From Gammaproteobacteria bacterium (GTDB lineage Bacteria > Pseudomonadota > Gammaproteobacteria > Thiohalobacterales > Thiohalobacteraceae): 23,291 bases of DNA. A program made the position numbers and the translations under genes. A model generated the notes under the pieces. That model saw nothing but the letters and a program-made list of their open reading frames with translations, ran no database searches and was not told the DNA's origin. Location of the stretch: contig JAHJQQ010000047.1 in assembly GCA_018819175.1 (NCBI GenBank), positions 1 through 23,291 on the forward strand. The letters run 5' to 3'. Shown here one piece after another: positions 13,425 through 21,951 of the stretch. How positions within the stretch are numbered: the first letter of the stretch is position 1; the number at the start of each line of letters is the position of its first letter.

Positions 13425-14222
13425 TCAGCCGTTTTGCGGATGGAATTCCGTTCCAGTGGTATTTCGATAGCTGCTCGGTGTAACGCCCATGTATTGGCGG
13501 AACTGGCGGGTGAAATGCGAAGGATCGTTGAAGCCGACGGCGCCGGCGATGTCGATCACCGACTGGCGAGAGCTGCGCAACTGATCTGCCGCAGCTTCAA
13601 TACGCGCGCGTTGCAGGAATTCGCGAAAGGTGCAGCCTTGTTCGCGTTTGAAGGCGCGGCTGAATTCGAAGCTGTCCATGGCGCAGAGTTCCGCCATGTC
13701 CGCCAGTGAAGTCTTTTCATGGTAATTTTTCAGCAAATGCCGTTGGGCGGGTTGCGTGCGGCAGATGGGAAATGTTGTGTTGTCGTTATATCCGCGGGCG
13801 AGCGGCGTGCGTTGCGGCATCAGCACAGGACGTGCGCGCTGGCCGCACTCCAGTGTCAGTATAGGCAGCATGATATTCAATCGGCGGATGACTTCGCCGG
13901 CACTCACCGGCTTGATGAAACAATCCCACACGCGAGTGCGCAAGGCCCACACCATCAGCTCGGCCGAGTGTGACGCGGTAAACATCAGGATCGGAATCGA
14001 CGGAAATTGCAGCTTGGTTTTCTGCAGCAGATTGAGCTGTGTCTGATTCGGGTGATCGAAATCGAAGCACAGGATCATGGGCATCAGGCTCAGGATCATC
14101 GCGGCCAGACCGGCGGGATTGTCGCAGGCCTCGATGCGGCACTGTCCTTCCAGCCGCTCGCACAGTGACAACGCCGGTTTCCCAACGGTCATATTGATCC
14201 AGAGCAGCAGGGGAGACGCCAT
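13425..14222 (-). CDS. AraC-type regulator with N-terminal receiver-like domain
   Basis: A 265-aa regulator. Residues 1-115 follow the receiver fold: LLLWIN as strand 1, MILCFDFDHPN with candidate phospho-acceptor Asp54 or Asp56, ILMFTAS with the conserved Thr/Ser, and DCFIKPV with the conserved Lys. The acidic pair after strand 1 is missing, so phosphorylation by a histidine kinase is uncertain. The C-terminus is an AraC DNA-binding domain (SLADMAELCAMDSFEFSRAFK, then VIDIAGAVGFNDPSHFTRQF and GVTPSSYR). ATG 14222 is chosen because strand 1 would be lost with ATG 14192; a TTG at 14237 is less likely. It is divergent from the secreted nucleotidase gene, with a 216-bp shared upstream region. 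No kinase gene is adjacent. Confidence 0.82.
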   Translation of the reverse strand: MASPLLLWINMTVGKPALSLCERLEGQCRIEACDNPAGLAAMILSLMPMILCFDFDHPNQTQLNLLQKTKLQFPSIPILMFTASHSAELMVWALRTRVWDCFIKPVSAGEVIRRLNIMLPILTLECGQRARPVLMPQRTPLARGYNDNTTFPICRTQPAQRHLLKNYHEKTSLADMAELCAMDSFEFSRAFKREQGCTFREFLQRARIEAAADQLRSSRQSVIDIAGAVGFNDPSHFTRQFRQYMGVTPSSYRNTTGTEFHPQNG

Positions 14223-14438
14223 CGAAAACGTATCCAAACAGGGGGCTGTACAGACATAGATGCTGTCCGGCGCCGTTCTATTCCAGATATTTTTCCCTCA
14301 CACAGAAACCTTCCAGGTCTGCAAATAACGCCTAGAGACAAGCTGCAATGTCCGGTATTTCTGGATGCCCTGGCCATGTCGGCCGGTATGCAGGTTCGGA
14401 ACGATTAAATCTACTAAAAGTTCTCGGAGGTACATCCT

Positions 14439-16583
14439 ATGAAAACAACACAACATCTGTTGCCGAGTATTCTCGCCAGCAGTATAGCGGTGCTGATGGT
14501 GATCAGCCCGCTGGCCAACGCGGGTCATCGGGATAGAGGCGATACCATCACACTCATGCAGTTCCAGGATATGCATGGCCATCTGGCGCCGCATGCGGAA
14601 ATATTTCCGGGTGAGCGTATGGACCCCAATGCGGGTGGTATTGCAAAGGTCGCCACGCTGATCAATCAAGTTCGCGCCAGTAACCCGAACAACCTGTTGC
14701 TGGCAGTCGGCGATACCACGCACGGCAGTGCCGAGACTACATTCTCCGTGGGCGATGCCATCATGCCGGCATTGAATGCGCTGGGCATCGATGCCTTCCT
14801 GCCCGGTAACTGGGATTTCGGCTATGGTCCGCGCGTGTATCGGCAGCGTTTTGTCGCCGGTGATTTCTCAACGGTGCTCGCGCCGAACAACCGCACCACC
14901 ATGGCCTACCTCGATGGACGACCGGGCCACGAAGATCAGCATTGCGCCACGCCGGGTGGTTTGAATGTGACAACCTACGCAACCTGCCACGTGACCAAGG
15001 CCAATTTTCCCACGGTTGCCATCAATCTGTATAACTACAACGAAGGTACCCAGACGATCACCGGACAAACCCATCCGGGGTATATCGTCAAGACGGTCGG
15101 TGGTAAGAAGGTCGGCATTATCGGTATGACCAGCGATGTCGTGCCGCAGCAGGCGGCTGCATTCAACACGGGCTTCAAATTCACGATGGGCTACAAGGAA
15201 CTGCCCGTGAATATCAAGGCGGCAAAGGCCGAGGGTGCCGAACTGATTGTTGTCCTGTCTGAGTTGGGTCTTGCCAAGAACATCCAGCTGGTCAAGGAAT
15301 TTCCCGAGATCAATGTCATGTTCAGCGGTCATACGCATGAGCGCACACCGGAACCCATCATTATCAAGCGTGGTCCGTTCGGTCAGAACATAGGCATCGT
15401 TACCGAGGCCGGTGAAGACAGCTTCCTGGGACGCCTGGATGTGAAGGTCAAATACGGCTATATCACGGACTATTCATGGAAGCTGATGGAAGCCGACGGC
15501 AGCGTGGCTGAAGATCCCGCTATCAAGGCGTTGATCGATCAGGAGCGCAAGACCTTCGTCGCCGGACCGGATTTCACCTGCCACACCTTCGGCGCGAACG
15601 CATTCCCCTACGGCAAGGGCCACGTGCTGTGCGATCCGTTGGAAACCGTTGTGGGTCATACCAATCCTACCATCGAGCGCTTCGACGTTCTTGAGGAGGT
15701 CGCCAACAATGTCATGGTCGATGCCTTCCTGGACCTGGCGCAATCGATCGGTGAAACGGACTCCAAGGGCAACCCGCTGACGGACGATAATTCACTGTCG
15801 CAGACCAATGGCTTCCGCTTTGATGTGGTTGTCCTGGGTTCGGATGATGGTTTCAGCGGCGACATCACGCTTGGTGATCTGTATGACTACTATCCGATCG
15901 GCGCCGCTGGCGCCTTGGCGGAGTTCACCGGTGGACGTCTGATCGATCATTGGGAAAGTGTGTTGAGCAATGTGTTTGACCCGAATCCCTACCGTCAACG
16001 TGGCGGCTGGTTCCTGGGCTTCACGCACAATATGCACTTCGATGTTGAGCTGAACGATGATTTCCCGCGCACCATCACCCAGGGCCGCATCGATAACGTT
16101 ACGATCAATGGCAATGCCGTCGACCGCAGCAAGACATACACACTGGCCTCCTGCTACCCGCACGGCAACCCCATCGATGAGGTTTGCCGTACCAGCGGTG
16201 CGACCAACGTGCGCTACATCCAAGGGACCGAGAGGGCGACTGGACCTGCCGATATGTTCGGCCATCGCCCGCTCGATATCAACGGCCCGTGGCAGACACA
16301 ACTCCCGGTAAATTCAGAGAACATTTTCAACTGGGCACGGTTTGCCGGTGGTGGCCCGTTGTTCCTGAAGGTGGCCCCGGATAACTTCGCGCATCCGACC
16401 GATGCACTGCGGCGTTATCTCGCCACTCATGTGATCGATAACAGCACGCATGGTCTTGGTCGTGTGACGGCGGTGACCGGTGTGCCAGCGTCAGAGTACG
16501 GCGGTCCGGGTATTGTTCAGCCGACGCAGGGTGCGGGTCCGGTCTGGATGGAACGGGTGTTTACTGTTTTTGATAGAAACTGA
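14439..16583 (+). CDS. Secreted 5'-nucleotidase/SoxB-like metallophosphoesterase
   Basis: A 714-aa exported enzyme with a Sec signal peptide (cleavage after SPLANA, residue 28). The N-terminal metallophosphoesterase domain has FQDMHGH (Asp44, His46), AVGDTTHGS (Asp92), LPGNWDFGYG (Asn124) and FSGHTHER (His298, His300), the expected two-metal ligands. The C-terminal half has the 5'-nucleotidase substrate-binding character (DGFSGDITLGDLYDYYP and YTLASCYPHG). These enzymes hydrolyse nucleotides or related phosphoesters in the periplasm. Oddity: the usual GNHD catalytic His is Trp, which recalls SoxB proteins rather than UshA. No Tat motif or sox genes accompany it. The ribosome binding site GGAGGT precedes ATG 14439, and a strong terminator follows the stop. 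Confidence 0.85.
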   Translation: MKTTQHLLPSILASSIAVLMVISPLANAGHRDRGDTITLMQFQDMHGHLAPHAEIFPGERMDPNAGGIAKVATLINQVRASNPNNLLLAVGDTTHGSAETTFSVGDAIMPALNALGIDAFLPGNWDFGYGPRVYRQRFVAGDFSTVLAPNNRTTMAYLDGRPGHEDQHCATPGGLNVTTYATCHVTKANFPTVAINLYNYNEGTQTITGQTHPGYIVKTVGGKKVGIIGMTSDVVPQQAAAFNTGFKFTMGYKELPVNIKAAKAEGAELIVVLSELGLAKNIQLVKEFPEINVMFSGHTHERTPEPIIIKRGPFGQNIGIVTEAGEDSFLGRLDVKVKYGYITDYSWKLMEADGSVAEDPAIKALIDQERKTFVAGPDFTCHTFGANAFPYGKGHVLCDPLETVVGHTNPTIERFDVLEEVANNVMVDAFLDLAQSIGETDSKGNPLTDDNSLSQTNGFRFDVVVLGSDDGFSGDITLGDLYDYYPIGAAGALAEFTGGRLIDHWESVLSNVFDPNPYRQRGGWFLGFTHNMHFDVELNDDFPRTITQGRIDNVTINGNAVDRSKTYTLASCYPHGNPIDEVCRTSGATNVRYIQGTERATGPADMFGHRPLDINGPWQTQLPVNSENIFNWARFAGGGPLFLKVAPDNFAHPTDALRRYLATHVIDNSTHGLGRVTAVTGVPASEYGGPGIVQPTQGAGPVWMERVFTVFDRN

Positions 16584-16601
16584 GGATAAGTGGTTATAGA
16601 G

Positions 16602-16633
16602 CGTGCGGCCTTATGGCCGCACGTTTTCTTTTT
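16602..16633 (+). terminator. Rho-independent terminator after the nucleotidase gene
   Basis: CGTGCGGCC-TTAT-GGCCGCACG is a 9-bp perfect stem with a 4-nt loop followed by TTTTCTTTTT. It isolates the nucleotidase gene from the Pho-controlled operon downstream. Confidence 0.92.
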
Positions 16634-16781
16634 GGCCAATGCGATAAGGACTCGTTGGGAGGACGGATCTATCGTTGTGAGTAAATCGATTTCAAAATAA
16701 CAGATCTTGTACTCTAAAGGGATGGGGCTACTGAGTCGCCCGGCAACCGCAGTCCTGGGGTGCATGTTCGAGCCGGTTACA

Positions 16782-16837
16782 CCGTCATATGTTTTCCATG
16801 AATCCGTCATAAGATCGTCATACGCTGACTTTATAAA
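16782..16837 (+). promoter_or_regulatory. Tandem Pho box and -10 element (PhoB-dependent promoter)
   Basis: Four heptamers lie at an exact 11-bp period: CCGTCAT (16782), TTTCCAT (16793, weak), CCGTCAT (16804) and TCGTCAT (16815). This is the PhoB half-site CTGTCAT with 4-bp spacers, giving two adjacent Pho boxes. The -10 hexamer TATAAA (16832-16837) begins 10 bp after the last half-site, and no -35 hexamer is evident, as usual for PhoB-activated promoters. The predicted start is near 16844. Confidence 0.75.
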
Positions 16838-16868
16838 AGGCGTCATGTTCCCCACATGGCGAACTCGT

Positions 16869-17675
16869 ATGTCGAGGCAGAATCACTACCGGACTATCTG
16901 GATATCCGATACGCATCTCGGGACGAAAGATTGCAAGGCGGATTATCTGCTGGATTTCCTGCGCCATAACGAATCCGATGTTCTCTACCTGGTGGGGGAT
17001 ATCGTCGATGGTTGGGCGCTGAAACGCGGCTGGTACTGGCATCAGACACATAATGATGTGGTGCAAAAGGTGCTGCGCAAGGTGCGTAAAGGTACCCGCG
17101 TCATCTATATTCCCGGCAATCACGATGAGTTTGCCCGCGGCTATACCGACAGTCTGTTCGGTGGTATCGAGGTTGTCGATCGTGCCATTCATGAAACCCG
17201 CGATGGCAAACGGTTGCTGGTCATGCATGGTGACGAACTGGACGGCGTCATGGCCTGTGCAAAATGGCTGGCTCATCTGGGCGACCGCGCCTACGTCCTC
17301 GCGCTACGAGTCAATCGCTGGTTCAACCATTTCCGCCATAAATTCGGTTACTCCTACTGGTCGCTATCAGCTTATCTCAAGCACAAGGTCAAGAATGCGG
17401 CCAGCTTTATCACCCGTTTCGAGGAGTGCGTAGCCGCCGAGGCCAAGCGCGCCGGCGTTGACGGTGTGGTGTGCGGGCATATCCACAAGGCAGAGATCCG
17501 CGATATCGACGGCATGCTGTACTGCAACGATGGCGATTGGGTGGAGAGCTGCAGCGCACTGGTGGAGCACCGCGATGGTCGTCTGGAAATCATCTATTGG
17601 GATCGCATTCAGGAAGAGAACGAGACGCTACCCGCACCGAGTTCGCTGCTGGCATTCCGGCGTCGCGCCAGCTGA
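16869..17675 (+). CDS. plcP: PlcP-like phospholipase C (LpxH-type metallophosphoesterase)
   Basis: A 268-aa calcineurin-fold phosphoesterase related to UDP-2,3-diacylglucosamine hydrolase. Metal ligands: Asp14 and His16 (ISDTHLG), Asp44 (VGDIVDGW), Asn84, His85 and Asp86 (PGNHDE), His120 (MHGDELD), His204 and His206 (CGHIHKAE). No signal peptide, so it acts at the inner face of the inner membrane. Sinorhizobium and marine heterotroph PlcP enzymes of this type remove phospholipid headgroups under phosphate limitation, giving diacylglycerol. The assignment rests on the Pho box and on the glycosyltransferase 63 bp downstream; LpxH-like lipid A function is the alternative. I choose ATG 16869 because the predicted transcription start (about 16844) leaves no leader for ATG 16845, which would add MFPTWRTR. 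Neither start has an ideal ribosome binding site. Confidence 0.8.
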   Translation: MSRQNHYRTIWISDTHLGTKDCKADYLLDFLRHNESDVLYLVGDIVDGWALKRGWYWHQTHNDVVQKVLRKVRKGTRVIYIPGNHDEFARGYTDSLFGGIEVVDRAIHETRDGKRLLVMHGDELDGVMACAKWLAHLGDRAYVLALRVNRWFNHFRHKFGYSYWSLSAYLKHKVKNAASFITRFEECVAAEAKRAGVDGVVCGHIHKAEIRDIDGMLYCNDGDWVESCSALVEHRDGRLEIIYWDRIQEENETLPAPSSLLAFRRRAS

Positions 17676-17738
17676 GCCAGCAGATAGGTTCCGCCAAGCC
17701 AGCGGACTTCCCGTCACAAAACAACCAGAGGTCAGCGC

Positions 17739-18968
17739 ATGCGGATTTTGATGCTTTCGGATGTTTATCATCCACGGGTCAATGGCGTCTCCACATCCAT
17801 ATCGACCTTTCGGCGCTTTCTGGAGGCGGCCGGTCATCATGTGACATTGATTGCGCCACAGTATCCTGGTGATAACGGCCTGGATGACGATACCCTGCGC
17901 GTACCGGGCTATTACCTGCCCGGCGATCCCGAGGACCGATTGCTTCTGCCTGGCCGCATTCTCAAACTCAAACCGCGGTTAGAGACAATGCACTTCGATG
18001 TGGTACATGTGCATACGCCGTTTGCCGCGCATCGTGCCGGCGTGCGTCTGGCATGCGCGTTGGGCATCCCGGTGGTGGAGACCTATCACACCTACTTCGA
18101 GGCCTATTTCCATCACTACATACCGTTTCTGCCGCAGCGCCTGCTCGAATTTATCGCGCGCCGGCTCACCCTCAGTCAGGCCGATGCCGTCGACCGACTG
18201 ATCGTGCCTTCAACCGCGCTGCAGAAGGTTATGCGCGACTACGGTGTGCGTACCACTGTTGAGGTGTTGCCGACCGGCCTGGATCTCGACGAATTCAGTC
18301 CCGGCAACCGACTGCGTTTCTGTCAACGGCATAGGCTGGATCCTAAGCGGCCAATGTTGGTCTATGTAGGTCGCGTTGCATTTGAGAAGAACATCGACCT
18401 GCTGCTGCGCGTGGTGGTGCGGCTGCGCCTGCGTCATCCGGATGTGCTGCTCATCATCGCTGGCGAAGGTCCCGCGCTGGGACATCTCAAGCGTAGTTGC
18501 CGTGAACTGGGTATCGCCGGCAACGTCCATTTCGTGGGCTATCTCAAACGCGGCGGGGATCTCTGGGATTGCTATGCGGCCGGGCGTGCCTTTGTGTTTG
18601 CTTCGACCACCGAGACACAGGGCCTGGTATTGCTGGAGGCCATGGCCTTGGGTGTGCCGGTCGTTGGTGTACCAGCGCTGGGCGCGCGCGATGTGCTGAT
18701 TGAAGGCGAGGGCGCGTTGACCGCGCCGGCCGAGGTTGATGCATTCACTGCAGCTGTGCAGCGGTTGTTGGAGGATGAGTCCTTGCACCGTGAACTGAGT
18801 GAGCGCGCCCGCGTCTATGCCGCACGCTGGTCGAATGTTGTCATGTGCGAGCGGTTGATCGGTATCTACCAGACAGTAGTGGAAGAACAGTTGCGTGTCG
18901 GTGCTGATGGAACGGCTGCGAAAGAGCGTTTAAACCGCCAAGACGCCAAAGTCGCAGAGAATGCTTGA
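17739..18968 (+). CDS. agt: GT4 glycosyltransferase, probable diacylglycerol glycosyltransferase (Agt-like)
   Basis: A 409-aa retaining GT-B glycosyltransferase, family GT4. The N-terminus MRILMLSDVYHPRVNGVSTS matches the subgroup that includes SqdX, MgtA and monoglucosyl-diacylglycerol synthases. It continues with VHVHTPFAAHRAG, VETYHTYFEAYFHHY, VEVLPTGLDLDEF, and the donor-site E-x7-E motif (Glu292 and Glu300 in ETQGLVLLE). With the PlcP-like partner and the Pho promoter it is best read as the enzyme that glycosylates diacylglycerol to a phosphorus-free membrane lipid. The sugar cannot be predicted. ATG 17739 has AGAGGT upstream. Oddity: the last 13 residues (RLNRQDAKVAENA) and the stop come from an intergenic repeat. 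Confidence 0.85.
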   Translation: MRILMLSDVYHPRVNGVSTSISTFRRFLEAAGHHVTLIAPQYPGDNGLDDDTLRVPGYYLPGDPEDRLLLPGRILKLKPRLETMHFDVVHVHTPFAAHRAGVRLACALGIPVVETYHTYFEAYFHHYIPFLPQRLLEFIARRLTLSQADAVDRLIVPSTALQKVMRDYGVRTTVEVLPTGLDLDEFSPGNRLRFCQRHRLDPKRPMLVYVGRVAFEKNIDLLLRVVVRLRLRHPDVLLIIAGEGPALGHLKRSCRELGIAGNVHFVGYLKRGGDLWDCYAAGRAFVFASTTETQGLVLLEAMALGVPVVGVPALGARDVLIEGEGALTAPAEVDAFTAAVQRLLEDESLHRELSERARVYAARWSNVVMCERLIGIYQTVVEEQLRVGADGTAAKERLNRQDAKVAENA

Positions 18969-19418
18969 ACCGCCAAGTCGCAAAAAAAGATTGGATTGAA
19001 CCGCAGAGGCGCGAAGGCGCAAAGATTTTTGGGTCTACGCGGATTCGTGTGGGTGAATTGCCCCCCGGAAGGGGTCGCACACCCTGTTCAGTCGTGGGAA
19101 GGCGATTATGTAGCCCGGATGAAGCGAAGCGTAATCCGGGAACTACGCCTGGGGAGGCGGCGCACGCTATCGTGATCGCTCCGGTCACGGCGGTGCATCC
19201 CCGGATTCCGCTACGCTTCATCCGGGCTACGATTGCGATGTCGGCCCGGTGCCTGCTGTCCGGTCTTGTGAGGCTCTGCCGTGGAGATACTCCGAACGTT
19301 GCCTGTTTACCCACACGAATCCGCGTTGAGCCAGATTTTTTATTAACTAAAGATTTTCTCTGCGTCTTTGCGCCTCTGCGGTTGGAACATGGTTTTGTGG
19401 CGTTGTGGCGGTTCAACG
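18930..19418. repeat. Nested palindromic repeat region
   Basis: This fills the gene-free stretch 18969-19430. The outer arms pair the 18965-19055 segment with 19312-19417: TTGAACCGCCA with its complement TGGCGGTTCAA, GAACCGCAGAGGCGC with its partner near 19375, and CGCGGATTCGTGTGGGT with ACCCACACGAATCCGCG. A separate inverted repeat sits inside at 19110-19231. The left outer arm contains extra partial copies (AACCGCCAAGACGCC) that run into the glycosyltransferase gene. Confidence 0.75.
19110..19231. repeat. GTAGCCCGGATGAAGCG inverted repeat
   Basis: GTAGCCCGGATGAAGCGAAG starts at 19110, and its inverted partner (CGCTTCATCCGGGCTAC) ends at 19230. This is a widespread proteobacterial intergenic repeat type. 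It is inserted symmetrically between the arms of the larger palindrome. No terminator-like T-run is present. Confidence 0.7.
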
Positions 19419-19430
19419 CGGAACTTTGTC

Positions 19431-21797
19431 TTATGCATTTCCGTCCTGCCCAGGCGGGTAGCCCGGCGGCAGACTGCGCAGGTGCAGGTCGCGTTGCGGG
19501 AAGGGGATTTCGACGCCTTCGGCGCGGAATGCCGCATCGATGGCGAAATTGATATCACTGACCACCTGCAGGCGGTTATCGACGTTGCGCACGAAGCAGC
19601 GCAGTTCGAAATTCAACGAGCTGTCACCGAAACCGAGGAACAAAACCCTGGGTTCGGGATAACTGCCATCGGTAATCACGCTGGGGTGTTCTTGGCCTAT
19701 TTTTTCCAATATCCGCTTTACCTTCTGCGTATCGCTGCCGTAGGCGACGCCGACCGGAACACGCGCCCGACCCTGGCTGTCATACAGCATCCAGTTCGTC
19801 ACCTGCTGCGAGATCAATTCGGAATTGGGCACGATGACATCGGCGCGATCGAAGGTCTGGATCTGAGTGGAGCGAATGCTGATACGTTTGACATACCCCT
19901 CGGTGTTGCCGACCACAATCCAATCGCCGGTTTTCACGGGGCGCTCGAACAGCAGGATCAGGCCGGATATGAAATTGTTGACGATATTCTGCAGGCCGAA
20001 ACCGATACCCACGGATAGCGCGCCGGCGATGATGGCCAGGTTGCCGAATGCGAAGCCGGCGATGCTCAGGCTGACGAGCGCGGCGATGGTCATTATCACA
20101 TAGCCCGTGATGGTGACGACCGCTTCGCGCGCGCCGTGATCCATCTTGGCATAGCGCAGCCAATGCCGATCAAGGCGTGTCTGCATCCAGCGCGCGAAGG
20201 TCACCAGGACGGCGAAAATGGCGATGGCCAGCAGGATGCGGTAGGGCACGACCTGGAACTGACCTATTGCAAAGCCCGTGATCAGTGAGTCTTCCACGCG
20301 CTGGATGGCGGCGGCGGAGACATGCCAGATGCGCAGCAGTGCATATCCGAACAATGACCAGAGCAGGACATTGGTGGCGAGGCGTAGCCAGACCAGTCCG
20401 GGCACGGGTCGTCCGGTTTCGACATTGAGCAGGTGGCGCAGCTTCTGTGGCCATGCGCCTTCGCCGCGTTCCAGGGCATCGTACAGTTCATGGAACAGGC
20501 GCAACATGACGAGCACGGCCCAGAACGCGATCAACGAACCGAGCAGGATGCGCAAAATCATGGTTGCCAGATTGCGGTAACCCATCCATTCGGCACCCAG
20601 ACTGATGAGGAGCACTATCGCTACCAGCAATCCAAGCCAGCGCAGGTCATCTTTCTCACGCATGCGTGCGAGCAGCCACAATGCCCAGATCATGTTCAGG
20701 AACAGCAGAGCGGCATACAGGCCACGCGTCAGAAGAAAAGCCTCATCCGGCATGTGCTGCGCGAACAGGGTGGAGAAGATCAGATAACCGATATAGGCCA
20801 GTAGGGCGAGCACCCGCAAGCGTCGTGCCATCATGCGCGCCAGTTCGTCGCTGACGGAAAGCAATCTACGGTTCGGCGGCTTGGGCGTGAAAATAAGATG
20901 GATGCACAGCAGCGCGCCGACATACATCGGCAAGCCGTACAGTAGTACGTTAATGAAGGGCACCGGCCGAATATTGTAGGTGAACAGGTAAATAGTGCCT
21001 GCCGCCACCAGCGCCGACAGTAAGCGCGGTGCGTAATGCCCAAAGGCTGAGAGGATGGCGCCGCCCAGGTGGGGCGGGGCGTCGGGGTCGTGTTGCCGCC
21101 CGGAGATGCGCTGGTGACGGCGGTTGCGCAGGAACTGGCCGAGCAGATAGGTGGTGCCCATCAATGAAGCGAACCATAACCACTCAGCAATGCTTAGATT
21201 GGTGAAGCCGGCATGCTCCTGCACGAACATGACTGTTGCCATGCCGATCGTCGTGGTGTTGCGCCAGTTATCCAGCATCAAGACCAGAATGCTTGGGCCT
21301 TTGGCAAAGATGCGTTCAGAAAGGACAGCTTTATAGCGTTCGCGTAAATCCAGACTGAGTTCGTCGTTGCGCAGGGCAGATACCTTGCACTCGGTAAGCT
21401 GCCGCTCCTCTTCCGCGAGTGAAGCGCGCACTTCGCGGCGTTTGCGGGCGACATCCGCGGCCTCGCCGGCAATGCTTTTGCCGAGACTCTCAAGATCGGC
21501 ATTCAGTTGTGCCAGAGACTTGGTGCGATCATTGACGCAGGCGGCAATCTTGACGCGATCAGTTGCCAACTGATCCAGCCAAATCTTGAGGGTGTCTTCG
21601 TCCGGAGTGGATTGCTTGAGGCTTTGGTCAATGCTGTCCAGTGTTTTGTCATAGCCTGCGAAGCTGGATTCCTGTGGCGTAGCCGCAAACACGGCTGTTG
21701 CTGATAGGCTGGTCAGCAGGCAGACGAGCAGGGCTATAAGAACATTGAACGGGATTCGCATGGGGGCAATGAGGGCTTTTTTCAGCACAGCGGGCAT
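19431..21797 (-). CDS. Large MscS-family mechanosensitive channel (DUF3772-type, MscK-like)
   Basis: A 788-aa inner-membrane channel. The signal peptide ends at about AVFA (residue 38). Residues about 45-165 form a periplasmic coiled-coil region (SLAQLNADLESLGKSI, EVRASLAEEERQLTECK), as in DUF3772 proteins. Roughly ten transmembrane helices follow. The MscS pore helix and beta domain are clear: GALSVGIGFGLQNIVNNF, LLFERPVKTGDWI, TQIQTFDRADVIVPNSE. The C-terminal alpha-beta domain holds FGDSSLNFELRCFV. Such channels release solutes on hypo-osmotic shock. It is not full-length MscK/KefA (over 1,100 aa). ATG 21797 has AGGT 8 bp upstream; ATG 21761 is an alternative. It stands alone, convergent with the glycosyltransferase across the repeat region. 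Confidence 0.9.
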   Translation of the reverse strand: MPAVLKKALIAPMRIPFNVLIALLVCLLTSLSATAVFAATPQESSFAGYDKTLDSIDQSLKQSTPDEDTLKIWLDQLATDRVKIAACVNDRTKSLAQLNADLESLGKSIAGEAADVARKRREVRASLAEEERQLTECKVSALRNDELSLDLRERYKAVLSERIFAKGPSILVLMLDNWRNTTTIGMATVMFVQEHAGFTNLSIAEWLWFASLMGTTYLLGQFLRNRRHQRISGRQHDPDAPPHLGGAILSAFGHYAPRLLSALVAAGTIYLFTYNIRPVPFINVLLYGLPMYVGALLCIHLIFTPKPPNRRLLSVSDELARMMARRLRVLALLAYIGYLIFSTLFAQHMPDEAFLLTRGLYAALLFLNMIWALWLLARMREKDDLRWLGLLVAIVLLISLGAEWMGYRNLATMILRILLGSLIAFWAVLVMLRLFHELYDALERGEGAWPQKLRHLLNVETGRPVPGLVWLRLATNVLLWSLFGYALLRIWHVSAAAIQRVEDSLITGFAIGQFQVVPYRILLAIAIFAVLVTFARWMQTRLDRHWLRYAKMDHGAREAVVTITGYVIMTIAALVSLSIAGFAFGNLAIIAGALSVGIGFGLQNIVNNFISGLILLFERPVKTGDWIVVGNTEGYVKRISIRSTQIQTFDRADVIVPNSELISQQVTNWMLYDSQGRARVPVGVAYGSDTQKVKRILEKIGQEHPSVITDGSYPEPRVLFLGFGDSSLNFELRCFVRNVDNRLQVVSDINFAIDAAFRAEGVEIPFPQRDLHLRSLPPGYPPGQDGNA

Positions 21798-21951
21798 GAT
21801 GTGACCTGGCAGCAGAACTGGACAGGCGTAAGGTTAATATATTCGGGTCCTGCCGTCGTAGATTTATATCAAACGACTTGGAATAGAGTCCCCGAGCACG
21901 GTTTGCCGCCTGGCCTGCAACAAGGGGCCGCCGGATTGCTGAGCGCGGTCT

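Noticed and set aside
16845..16868. Upstream ATG of the PlcP-like gene (MFPTWRTR extension)
   Set aside because: It has an AAAGG 4 bp upstream, but the Pho promoter places the transcription start at about 16844, and the conserved family sequence begins after ATG 16869.
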